NCBI GenBank assembly: GCA_002423025.1
Contig: DIUN01000044.1
Span: forward strand, 1 to 50,004
DNA: 50,004 bases
Reading direction: 5' to 3'
Source: Sphingomonadales bacterium UBA6157
Lineage (GTDB): Bacteria; Pseudomonadota; Alphaproteobacteria; Sphingomonadales; Sphingomonadaceae
The translations under genes and the position numbers were made by a program. This document shows, piece by piece, positions 23,961-31,149 of this stretch. Under the pieces are notes generated by a model. The model had not been told where the DNA came from, did no database searches, and worked only from the letters and a program-made list of their open reading frames with translations. Position 1 is the first letter of the stretch; the number at the start of each line of letters is the position of its first letter.

Positions 23961-24569
23961 TCAACCTTTCAGGACGCGCTGGATATGGGCGAGGGCGGCG
24001 GCCCAATCATCGATGCGGGCATCGGCATCTGTCGCGTCCGGGATCAGCCCGCGCAGCGATTCCTCCGCGACCATGTGCACGCAATGCACGTGCGGCACAT
24101 GCTTTTTCGCCGAGCTGTGATGGGGCGGTAGATCATCGATGAAAATGGCAGCGGAGGGCTGATACTCCTCCAGCAACGCCTGGATCGGCCTCCCCTTGGG
24201 GCCATTGTTGCCGATGACGCGATAGGGCATGCCGATGCGCGCCAGCTCAAGTGTGCGTGTTTCGGCATGGTGGTCCGCTATGTTGGTGAGCACTACCACG
24301 TCGCAATGCCGGGCAAGCTCGGCCAGAGAGCCGGGCGCATTGGCGATAGGCGTCTGTGTCGGCATATGCGTGGTGAAAAAGCCATCGAGCAGCGCCGGGA
24401 AGCGTTCTGGCGCAACCGCTACACCGTCGGCGTCGCGGATGTTGCCGGCGAGCGAGAAGCTCTCCAGCTTCATTGTCAGGTCGTGCACGCTTTGCAGATA
24501 GGCGGCGAAAGGATCAGCGAACTCCAGCAGTACACCATCGCAATCCGAAACAATCAGCGGCCGGCTCAT
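23961..24569 (-). CDS. HAD-superfamily hydrolase
   Basis: 202 aa. Motif I is SDCDGVLLEF (~8-17), with both nucleophile and acid/base Asp (DxD) in DCD; motif II is VVLTNI (~92-97), motif III probably a Lys in NNGPKGRP, and motif IV FIDDLPPHH (~142-150). A cap insertion lies between ~20 and 85. It is probably a phosphatase of a small phosphorylated metabolite; substrate unknown. It overlaps the DUF3572 gene by 4 nt upstream and nearly abuts RidA downstream. Confidence 0.86.
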   Translation of the reverse strand: MSRPLIVSDCDGVLLEFADPFAAYLQSVHDLTMKLESFSLAGNIRDADGVAVAPERFPALLDGFFTTHMPTQTPIANAPGSLAELARHCDVVVLTNIADHHAETRTLELARIGMPYRVIGNNGPKGRPIQALLEEYQPSAAIFIDDLPPHHSSAKKHVPHVHCVHMVAEESLRGLIPDATDADARIDDWAAALAHIQRVLKG

Positions 24570-24877
24570 GCGTCTTCCCCTGAGAGCATGGCGCCGGCCC
24601 GGGCCAGCGCCTGCGGGCTGATGCCGAGCGCGTCGGCACAGCCGACAAGATCGGCCTCGCGCGCGGCAAGAAAGTTGATCACAGCGCCGAGCAACGCCGG
24701 GTCCCCGGCGCCGGCGCGCAAGCCCGCTGCATCGAGGCCGGAGAGCGCGAGGAACCGCGGTCCGAGGTCAGGATCGCCCGCAACATGCGCAAGCGCCTGC
24801 AGCCCGAGCAATTCGGGGTCCGCTGCGCTCGGTTTCCTGTCATGCAACACGTGGGTCAGTCTCGCTGGCTGAGGCAT
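24566..24877 (-). CDS. DUF3572 family protein
   Basis: 103 aa, small, acidic and helical, without signal peptide or membrane segment. The pattern LGLQALAHVAGDPDLGPRFLALSGLDA (~23-49, given in part) and AREADLVGCADALGISPQ (~72-89) matches DUF3572, a family found in alphaproteobacteria with unknown function. It is the first gene of the minus-strand operon and overlaps the HAD gene by 4 nt. The operon promoter should lie in 24878-25101. Confidence 0.78.
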   Translation of the reverse strand: MPQPARLTHVLHDRKPSAADPELLGLQALAHVAGDPDLGPRFLALSGLDAAGLRAGAGDPALLGAVINFLAAREADLVGCADALGISPQALARAGAMLSGEDA

Positions 24878-25101
24878 CGAATATCCCCCTCACTAGGGCG
24901 CATTGCCGGGCTTTGCCAAGCACTGCACGCGCCTGCGACGCTGCGCGCGTCGCCCGAAGCCGAAAACGGTGCGATTATGAAAGCCTATCGCGGTAAATCA
25001 GGCGCAATGCTTTCAGGATGTTGACGGCGTGCAATGCGTGATACTCTTGTACGCTTGGGGTGGATGCTTGGCAGGCACATGGGGATGGAACACTTTCGCG
25101 C
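24878..25101. other. Divergent intergenic region between the DUF3572 operon and the diguanylate cyclase
   Basis: About 220 bases with no supported gene. A perfect 7-bp hairpin GCGACGC (24935-24941) / GCGTCGC (24947-24953) lies roughly in the middle. Promoters in both directions are expected but I cannot place them with confidence. Confidence 0.35.
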
Positions 25102-26058
25102 ATGACGATCAGGATCGGCTATATTGGTGATGAGGCAATCTGCGACGCCGTCCGCCCGTTGCTGCCAACTGATGCCGCAATGGAAATGATGAGCATTGCC
25201 GATGCAACGCGAGCCGTAGCCAGCGGCGAACTCACTGTGTTGATCGTCGCCCCGGGTGACGCCGGCTGGCAAGATATGCTCGATCGTCTTTCGGAACTGC
25301 ACGAAGTAGCGGCCACCCGTCCAGTGGCCGCCTTTGCGCTGCTGCCGCGCAACGATGCCGCCGCCATGCAGGCAGCATTCGATTATCATGTTGCCGATTT
25401 TGCCGGTCTACCGATTGACCCTGACGAGGTTCGTGTGAGGCTGGCGTCGCTGGTGCGGCGACGCAAGGTAGCGCGCGCCCGCGCAGCCGAAACCCGTGCC
25501 GCCTGGCAGCTCGCCGTCATCGATCCCGTTACCGGCCTGTACAACCGCCACCATCTCGATTCGACTCTGCCGGCCGCGATCTCCGGCGCACGGGTCGCGG
25601 TCCGGCCGCTGTCGCTGCTGATGGTCGATATCGATGCACTCAAGCCGTTCAATGATCGCTGGGGCCATGGCGCCGGAGACCTGGCGCTCCGGGCTGTCGC
25701 CGATGCGCTGAAGGCCAATCTGCGTGCTTCCGATACTGTCGCCCGCTATGGTGGGGACGAAATTGCCGTGGTGCTGCCCGATACCGACATCGAGACGGCG
25801 CGCTCAATGGCAACCAGGCTTCTCGATGCCGTCGCCGCGGTGCGAATCGGCCAAGCCGGCGAATCGATGCCGACGCCTGCGGGTGATGGCGCTTGCAGTG
25901 AGACCGAGATGCTGACCACCGGACTGGGCGTGACAGTAAGCATCGGCGTGGCAGCGCTGGCTGGACGTGAAGAGGCGAGGGGGCTGCTGGCGCGGGCGGA
26001 CAAGGCGCTCTATGCCGCAAAGCGCAGCGGCCGCAACCGGGTGGCAGCGGCCGTCTGA
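25102..26058 (+). CDS. Diguanylate cyclase with a degenerate receiver-like N-terminal domain (PleD-like)
   Basis: 318 aa from the ATG at 25102. The N-terminal ~120 residues look like a receiver fold (IRIGYIGD strand, VLIVAPGD strand, FALLPRND strand) but without a clear acidic pocket and phospho-acceptor, so a pseudo-receiver is likely. The GGDEF domain spans ~140-316: DPVTGLYNRHHLD (~141-153), metal site MVDIDALKPFND (~174-185), active site ARYGGDEIAV with GGDEI at 217-221, and the I-site RASD at 208-211 exactly five residues before. It should make cyclic di-GMP from GTP with product inhibition. A linker of 25-30 residues in the last third (AGESMPTPAGDGACSETE) is unusual. Upstream ~220 nt are non-coding. 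Confidence 0.9.
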   Translation: MTIRIGYIGDEAICDAVRPLLPTDAAMEMMSIADATRAVASGELTVLIVAPGDAGWQDMLDRLSELHEVAATRPVAAFALLPRNDAAAMQAAFDYHVADFAGLPIDPDEVRVRLASLVRRRKVARARAAETRAAWQLAVIDPVTGLYNRHHLDSTLPAAISGARVAVRPLSLLMVDIDALKPFNDRWGHGAGDLALRAVADALKANLRASDTVARYGGDEIAVVLPDTDIETARSMATRLLDAVAAVRIGQAGESMPTPAGDGACSETEMLTTGLGVTVSIGVAALAGREEARGLLARADKALYAAKRSGRNRVAAAV

Positions 26059-26089
26059 CAGGCTCGAGAATTGGAAGGGTCGAGTCTCA

Positions 26090-26109
26090 GCCCTCCCATA
26101 CAGGAGGGC
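26090..26109. terminator. Hairpin between convergent cyclase and L33 genes
   Basis: A 7-bp stem GCCCTCC (26090-26096) / GGAGGGC (26103-26109) lies between the two stop codons. There is no T-run on either strand, so it is only a possible bidirectional terminator. Confidence 0.4.
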
Positions 26110-26124
26110 CACACCAACGCCGCC

Positions 26125-26292
26125 TTACTTGATCTTGGCTTCCTTGAACTCGACATGCTTGCGCACGACGGGATCATACTTGCGGAAGTTGAGCTTTTCC
26201 GTCTGCGTGCGCGGGTTCTTCTTGGTGACATAGAAGTAGCCGGTGTCCGCAGTGGAAACGAGCTTGATCTTGATGGTAGTCGGCTTGGCCAT
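26125..26292 (-). CDS. rpmG: 50S ribosomal protein L33
   Basis: 55 aa, exactly the family length, and too short to appear in many ORF lists. It starts MAKPTTIKIKLVSTADTG and ends EFKEAKIK, with YFYVTKKNPRTQTEKL between. It lacks the CxxC pairs of zinc-binding L33, so it is the zinc-free form usual in this group. It is part of the large ribosomal subunit near the E site. A good -35/-10 pair lies 63-91 nt upstream on the minus strand. It is monocistronic, between the cyclase and ygfZ. Confidence 0.96.
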   Translation of the reverse strand: MAKPTTIKIKLVSTADTGYFYVTKKNPRTQTEKLNFRKYDPVVRKHVEFKEAKIK

Positions 26293-26354
26293 GACAGGTC
26301 CCGGTACAACAGGTTGAAAGCGCGTCGGGACAGGCCGGGCGCGACAAGCGCTGG

Positions 26355-26383
26355 CTAATGGCGAGGCAGGGGGGCAAAGTCAA
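26355..26383 (-). promoter_or_regulatory. Candidate sigma-70 promoter of rpmG
   Basis: Minus-strand TTGACT (26383-26378) is separated by 17 bp from CATTAG (26360-26355). The -35 is close to consensus and the spacing ideal; the -10 is weak. It would give a leader of roughly 55 nt. Confidence 0.45.
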
Positions 26384-26445
26384 GCTTCCAGCGGCCGCCA
26401 TTGCCCGGATTTGGCTTTTACCCGGCCATTGCCTATCTCTGGCGC

Positions 26446-27270
26446 ATGACAATAGCCGTGCTTGATGATCGGGCGGTGCTGCGCATCGCCGGAGCCGACG
26501 CCCGCAGCTTCCTGCAGGGGCTGCTCACCCATGATGTTGCGCTGCTCTCGCCAGAGCGGCCGCTCTACGCCGGGCTGCTTAGTGCCCAAGGCAAGGCGCT
26601 TTTCGACATGATTCTGTTCGATGGCGGGGACAGCGTGCTGATCGATGTCGCTGCTAACCGCGCCGAGGCACTGGCCAAGCGACTGACCCTCTACCGGATG
26701 CGCAAGGCCGTCACGATTGAACCCGCGCTATTGCACGTCCATGCCGGCTGGGCCGGGGATGAGGCTGGCCACACGCCCGATCCGCGCACAGACGCGCTTG
26801 GAAGCCGCTGGCTGGCCCCTGAGCCCGCAGCGGGTACCGAGGGTGCCGCTGCCTATGAGGCGCACCGGCTGGCCACAGGCGTGCCAGGCAGCGCTGACAT
26901 CGGCGAGGACGAACTGCTCTGGCTCGAAACCGGAGCCGATCTGCTCGATGGCGTCAGCTTCACCAAGGGCTGCTATGTCGGGCAGGAAAACACTGCCCGC
27001 ATGCATTATCGGGACAATGTCCGCCGCCGGCTGGTGCCTGTGCGGCTGGCGGGCGCGGTGGCGCCGGGTGCAGACTATGGCATCAAGGATGACGCCGGTC
27101 GTGCCACAGGCACGCTGCGTAGCGCCTTGGGCAACCTCGGCATGGCGCACCTGAGGCTGGAGGCGGCCAAAGGCCCACTGGTGCTGGCGGACGGCGGCCC
27201 GGCGCTTGAAGTGCTGAAGCCCGCGTGGCTGGTTCCTGCGCTGGACGCCGCTGCCGGCGAGACCAACTGA
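26446..27270 (+). CDS. ygfZ: Folate-binding protein YgfZ / iron-sulfur cluster assembly factor (GcvT-like)
   Basis: 274 aa from the ATG at 26446. The diagnostic YgfZ motif K-G-C-Y-x-G-Q-E is at K174-E181 (FTKGCYVGQEN), with C176 as the conserved cysteine. The N-terminus (VLRIAGADARSFLQGLLTHDV) matches the first GcvT-like domain. YgfZ/Iba57 proteins use tetrahydrofolate and help mature some 4Fe-4S enzymes; QueG and other Fe-S proteins occur in this window but are unlinked. Its TGA overlaps the ATG of the MscS gene by one base, so the two are co-translated. Confidence 0.92.
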   Translation: MTIAVLDDRAVLRIAGADARSFLQGLLTHDVALLSPERPLYAGLLSAQGKALFDMILFDGGDSVLIDVAANRAEALAKRLTLYRMRKAVTIEPALLHVHAGWAGDEAGHTPDPRTDALGSRWLAPEPAAGTEGAAAYEAHRLATGVPGSADIGEDELLWLETGADLLDGVSFTKGCYVGQENTARMHYRDNVRRRLVPVRLAGAVAPGADYGIKDDAGRATGTLRSALGNLGMAHLRLEAAKGPLVLADGGPALEVLKPAWLVPALDAAAGETN

Positions 27271-28415
27271 TGGCTCAGCCTGTGACCCTTGCGGCTGCGG
27301 CGCGAACGCTGCCCGAGCAGCTCGATGTGCTTACGCGCGACACAATCGGCTGGCTGCGCACCGATAGCGAGGATGCGCTGGTGGCGGTCGCCGTCGCCGT
27401 GGCGCTGTATTTCGTTTTCTACGGACTGCGCTGGGCGCTGGTAAGGGCGTTGGGGTGTGACCGTGATGTGACGACCTGGCGCGGCTTCTTCGGCCGTATC
27501 GTGCGCAGGACCCGCAGCTTTTTCATCGCCGCACTAGCGGCCTATTCCGTGATGCACGCCGTGGCGCCGCCGGGGCCGCTGATGCGGCTTGTCGATATTC
27601 TGTTCACGCTCTCCTTCGCCATCCAGGGCGCGCTCTGGCTGCGCGAGATCATTCTCTCACTGGTGCAGCGCCGCGCCGCCGCCGCGGATGAGGGAGACAA
27701 TTTCGGCAGCGCCATGAACATTATCACCGTGCTGGTGAATGTGGTTGTGTGGATCCTCGCGGTCATCCTGGTGCTCGACAACCTCGGCGTGAATGTCACG
27801 GCACTGGTCGCCGGGCTTGGTGTTGGCGGTATTGCCATCGGCCTCGCCGCACAGGGCATCTTCAGTGATCTGTTCGCTGCATTGGCGATCCTGTTCGACA
27901 GGCCGTTCAGGGTCGGGGACATGATCTCCTACGGCGGCGCAACAGGTCGGGTCGAAGCGATCGGCCTCAAGACCACGCGGGTGCGGGCACTCTCCGGCGA
28001 GCAGCTCATCGTTTCCAATACCAAGCTGCTCGATCAGCAAGTCTCGAACCTGCGGCGCATCGAGGAGCGGCGGGTCGTCCTCCAGATCGGCATCATTTAC
28101 CAGACACCAGCCGATCTGGTGGCGCGCCTCCCGGCCGAGATCGAGGCGATCATCGTCAGCCATGCTGAATGCCGGTTCGACAGGGCGCACTTCTTCAATT
28201 TCGGCGTGTCATCGCTGGATCTCGAGATTGTCTTTCACATCACCCAACCCGAGATCGAGGTGATGATGGATGCGCGCCAGCATGTCTGCCTCGGCATCCT
28301 GCGGCGCTTCGCTGAACTGGGCGTCGAGTTCGCCTATCCGACGCAAACAACGTTCACGGCAGCGCCGGATGGCACGATGATCGACCCGCGGATGTTCGCG
28401 CCAACGCCGAAATAG
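27270..28415 (+). CDS. Small-conductance mechanosensitive ion channel (MscS family)
   Basis: 381 aa. Hydrophobic segments lie at ~40-60, ~85-105 and ~115-135, followed by the pore helix region VWILAVILVLDNLGVNVTALVAGLGVGGIAIGLAAQ (~160-196, shown in pieces by GLGVGGIAIGLAAQ). The beta domain begins DRPFRVGDMISYGGATGRVEAIG (~211-233), the MscS signature, and SNTKLLDQQVSN follows. It should open under hypo-osmotic membrane tension. It is slightly longer than E. coli MscS (286 aa) because of extra N-terminal helices. It shares the TGATG junction with ygfZ. Confidence 0.92.
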   Translation: MAQPVTLAAAARTLPEQLDVLTRDTIGWLRTDSEDALVAVAVAVALYFVFYGLRWALVRALGCDRDVTTWRGFFGRIVRRTRSFFIAALAAYSVMHAVAPPGPLMRLVDILFTLSFAIQGALWLREIILSLVQRRAAAADEGDNFGSAMNIITVLVNVVVWILAVILVLDNLGVNVTALVAGLGVGGIAIGLAAQGIFSDLFAALAILFDRPFRVGDMISYGGATGRVEAIGLKTTRVRALSGEQLIVSNTKLLDQQVSNLRRIEERRVVLQIGIIYQTPADLVARLPAEIEAIIVSHAECRFDRAHFFNFGVSSLDLEIVFHITQPEIEVMMDARQHVCLGILRRFAELGVEFAYPTQTTFTAAPDGTMIDPRMFAPTPK

Positions 28416-28434
28416 AGTGTTGATTTCGCCAGGC

Positions 28435-29196
28435 TCAGTCACCCTTGGGCACGGCCTGCCCGCGAGCCTCCACAGGGATGGAGAGATAGACTGGCGGCGG
28501 TGTAAGGCCCAGCCGGGCGCGGACATCCTCCAGTGGCAGCGGCAGCAGCGCCAAATAGTCATGGCCGGCCAGCCAGCGCGCCTCGCGACCGCGGCGATAT
28601 CCCTCCCATATGGCGCGTACATAGGGCTGGCGTGTCGGGGCCTTGCGGCTCTTGAGCGCGGCGCCAATGGCAATCACGGCCCAGCCCAGGGATTTTGTCT
28701 GCGCGTAAGAAAAGGCAACGAGGCAAGCCTCGCCAAGCGAATCAAGGCCATAGCCGGTCAGCACGTGCCAGAGATCGTGCGAATCACGCGTGCGCCGGCC
28801 AAACCAGGCGACCGGATGCTCGATTTCCATCATCACCTGGTTGCTGACTTCCACAAGGCCGCCCGGCGTCACGCCGCCGGTGTCAGTGAAATCCCGATAG
28901 ACCGCGCCAAGGCTGCCGGCGGGCATGCCCGCAAGCCACTCGCGATCAGACAGCCGCTCGGCCAGATCGATCTGCCGGGCGGCGATGCGCCCGCCCTCTG
29001 CCGTGGCGAGCAGCCGGGAATAGCCCTTGCGGGTCGAATCGCCGTTGAGCGCGCGCATGATCTCGAAGACCTGGCCGGTATCATCCTTGTCCCGCAGCAG
29101 CTTGCGAAGGGCGCGAAGTGCGGCCCCCCATTCCTTGCGCGGCACGCGCAGTCGCTGGGGTTCCGGGGCGGAGAGGATTTGTGATTGAGCGGTCAT
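28435..29196 (-). CDS. coq4: Ubiquinone biosynthesis protein Coq4 family
   Basis: 253 aa. The zinc/metal motif HDxxH-x11-E is intact: H140, D141, H144 and E156 in RDSHDLWHVLTGYGLDSLGE. The surrounding blocks MEIEHPVAWFGRRTRDSH and the C-terminal WEGYRRGREARWLAGHDY fit Coq4. Coq4 is needed for ubiquinone synthesis and has been assigned a C1 decarboxylation/hydroxylation role; bacterial members are less studied. It is convergent with MscS (19 nt apart) and divergent from the MaoC gene, with an inverted repeat between. Confidence 0.9.
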   Translation of the reverse strand: MTAQSQILSAPEPQRLRVPRKEWGAALRALRKLLRDKDDTGQVFEIMRALNGDSTRKGYSRLLATAEGGRIAARQIDLAERLSDREWLAGMPAGSLGAVYRDFTDTGGVTPGGLVEVSNQVMMEIEHPVAWFGRRTRDSHDLWHVLTGYGLDSLGEACLVAFSYAQTKSLGWAVIAIGAALKSRKAPTRQPYVRAIWEGYRRGREARWLAGHDYLALLPLPLEDVRARLGLTPPPVYLSIPVEARGQAVPKGD

Positions 29197-29255
29197 TGCG
29201 GAGCGACGCTACGCAAAGCCGCGAACCAAGTAAATAGAGCGCCACTCAATTTTTG

Positions 29256-29277
29256 AACCTGCCGCGCCGGACAGGTT
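29256..29277. repeat. Inverted repeat AACCTG-N10-CAGGTT in the coq4/MaoC divergent region
   Basis: Two perfect 6-bp arms with a 10-bp spacer. The right arm overlaps the candidate -35 of the MaoC promoter, so it is a reasonable regulator-binding site. Confidence 0.45.
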
Positions 29278-29305
29278 GACGCATACGGAAAGCCCGGCCT
29301 AGGTT
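29276..29305 (+). promoter_or_regulatory. Candidate sigma-70 promoter for the MaoC gene
   Basis: TTGACG (29276-29281), 18-bp spacer, TAGGTT (29300-29305), about 33 nt before the start codon. Confidence 0.45.
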
Positions 29306-29337
29306 GCCGCCAAATACACAGCCTTGGGGATTTGATG

Positions 29338-29796
29338 ATGAAGCAGCCGATTCCGCTTGATGATTATCGTGCGCTGGTGGGCCAGGAGCTTGGCGTTTCG
29401 GATTGGGTACTGGTCGATCAGGCGCGAATCGATGCCTTTGCCGAAGTGACCGGCGACCATCAGTTCATTCACGTCGATCCGGTGCGCGCGGCGCAGACGC
29501 CATTCGGCACCACCATTGCCCATGGCTATCTCACCCTCTCGCTGTGCTCGTCGTTTGCTTATCAGGCGCTGCCGGGCGTTGTCGGCACCAAGATGGGCGT
29601 CAACTACGGCCTCAACAAAGTGCGTTTCATGGCGCCCGTGAAGAGCGGCAAGCGCGTCCGCGGTCGCTTCAGCCTCGCTGATGTCACGCAGCGTCCGGAT
29701 GGTGCCTGGCAGTCGACGGTGAATGTGACCGTCGAGATCGAGGGTGAAACCAAGCCCGCGCTCGCGGCTGAATGGATTACGCTGCAGTATCTCTGA
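29338..29796 (+). CDS. MaoC-family dehydratase (R-specific enoyl-CoA hydratase-like)
   Basis: 152 aa in a single hot-dog domain. ATG at 29338 is preferred because GGGGA ends 7 nt upstream; an ATG at 29335 is possible. The hydratase motif is clear: FAEVTGDHQFIHVDPVRA (~33-50) with the catalytic Asp and His, and GTTIAHGYLTLSL (~57-69). Such enzymes hydrate enoyl-CoA to (R)-3-hydroxyacyl-CoA; NodN-like members are similar. A thiolase gene follows 58 nt downstream, compatible with fatty-acid or PHA-precursor metabolism, but the substrate is unknown. Confidence 0.88.
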   Translation: MKQPIPLDDYRALVGQELGVSDWVLVDQARIDAFAEVTGDHQFIHVDPVRAAQTPFGTTIAHGYLTLSLCSSFAYQALPGVVGTKMGVNYGLNKVRFMAPVKSGKRVRGRFSLADVTQRPDGAWQSTVNVTVEIEGETKPALAAEWITLQYL

Positions 29797-29854
29797 AGCC
29801 TGTTCTGATTCCTTGCGGCCGTTGAAGGCCCGATCTGCCTGAAGGATTGTTACC

Positions 29855-31030
29855 ATGCGTGAAGCTGTCATCGTTTCCACTGCCCGCACCCCGATCGGCA
29901 AGGCCTATCGCGGCGCCTTCAATGCCACCCCGTCGCCGACCCTCGCGGGCCATGCCATCGCCCATGCCGTGAAGCGCGCCGGTCTCGCCGGCGGTGAAGT
30001 GGATGACGTGGTGATGGGTGCTGCCCTCCAGCAGGGTGTGCAGGGTGGCAACATTGCCCGCACTTCGCTCCTGCGCGCCGGGCTTCCTGTCACCGTTTCC
30101 GGCCAGTCGATGGATCGCCAGTGCTCCTCGGGGGTCATGTCCATCGCCACCGCCGCCAAGCAGATCATCGTCGATGGCATGCAGATCGCCATTGGAGCCG
30201 GCGTCGATTCGATCTCGATGGTGCAGAACGACAAGATGCGCGTCGAGGGTGACCCGAGCCTCGTCGCCATGCACCCGGCCATCTACATGCCGATGCTGCA
30301 GACCGCCGAAATCGTCGCCAAGCGCTACAACGTTAGCCGTGATCGCCAGGACGAGTACGGCTTCCAGTCCCAGATGCGGACGGCTGCCGCGCAGCAGGCC
30401 GGCAAGTTCGATGACGAAATCGTGCCGATGACGGCGAAGATGGCGTTGGTCAACAAGGAGACCAAGGAAGTCACCTTCAAGGAAATCACGCTCAGCAAGG
30501 ATGAGGGCAACCGGCCCGAAACCACGCTGGAGAGCCTCAAGGGCCTCAAGCCTGTCATTGAAGGCGGCGTCATCACGGCCGGCAACGCCTCGCAGCTTTC
30601 CGATGGCGCTTCGGCCAGCGTGCTGATGGAAGCCAAGGAAGCGGCGCGTCGTGGCCTCACCCCGCTGGGCGCCTATCGGGGCATGGCTGTCGCCGGCCTC
30701 GAGCCTGACGAAATGGGCATCGGCCCGATCTATGCCGTGCCCAAGCTGCTCAAGGCCAACGGCCTGACCATGAACGACATCGGCCTTTGGGAATTGAACG
30801 AGGCGTTTGCCGTGCAGGTGCTGCATTGCGCCGATGTGCTTGGCATTGATCCCGAGTTGCTCAACGTCAACGGCGGCGCCATCTCCATCGGCCACCCGTA
30901 CGGCATGACCGGCGCCCGCTGCACCGGCCACGCCCTGATTGAAGGCAAGCGCCGCGGCGCCAAATATGTCGTCGTCACCATGTGTGTCGGCGGCGGCATG
31001 GGCGCAGCCGGGTTGTTCGAAGTCTACTGA
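29855..31030 (+). CDS. Thiolase family protein (acetyl-CoA acyltransferase)
   Basis: 391 aa, full length. The catalytic triad is visible: C90 in DRQCSSG, H347 in GGAISIGHPYGMTGAR and C377 in CVGGGMG. NEAFA (~312) is also conserved. It forms or cleaves 3-ketoacyl-CoA with CoA. Family resemblance covers both FadA-type degradative and PhaA/AtoB-type acetoacetyl-CoA thiolases; I cannot decide, so no symbol is given. AAGGA precedes the ATG. A hairpin without a T-run follows the stop (31037-31067). Confidence 0.94.
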   Translation: MREAVIVSTARTPIGKAYRGAFNATPSPTLAGHAIAHAVKRAGLAGGEVDDVVMGAALQQGVQGGNIARTSLLRAGLPVTVSGQSMDRQCSSGVMSIATAAKQIIVDGMQIAIGAGVDSISMVQNDKMRVEGDPSLVAMHPAIYMPMLQTAEIVAKRYNVSRDRQDEYGFQSQMRTAAAQQAGKFDDEIVPMTAKMALVNKETKEVTFKEITLSKDEGNRPETTLESLKGLKPVIEGGVITAGNASQLSDGASASVLMEAKEAARRGLTPLGAYRGMAVAGLEPDEMGIGPIYAVPKLLKANGLTMNDIGLWELNEAFAVQVLHCADVLGIDPELLNVNGGAISIGHPYGMTGARCTGHALIEGKRRGAKYVVVTMCVGGGMGAAGLFEVY

Positions 31031-31036
31031 TGATTC

Positions 31037-31067
31037 TCGGGTGCGGGGGCGCGTCCCTCGCACCCGA
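31037..31067 (+). terminator. Possible terminator hairpin after the thiolase gene
   Basis: Perfect 9-bp stem TCGGGTGCG (31037-31045) / CGCACCCGA (31059-31067) starting 6 nt after the stop. No T-run follows, so termination is uncertain. Confidence 0.45.
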
Positions 31068-31149
31068 TCTGCCGGCCTGTGGGTTTAAATAGCCTTTGCT
31101 GGAGGCTTTGCTCGCTTTCTGAATGATATTCAGGCATAGCGCGCCCATC

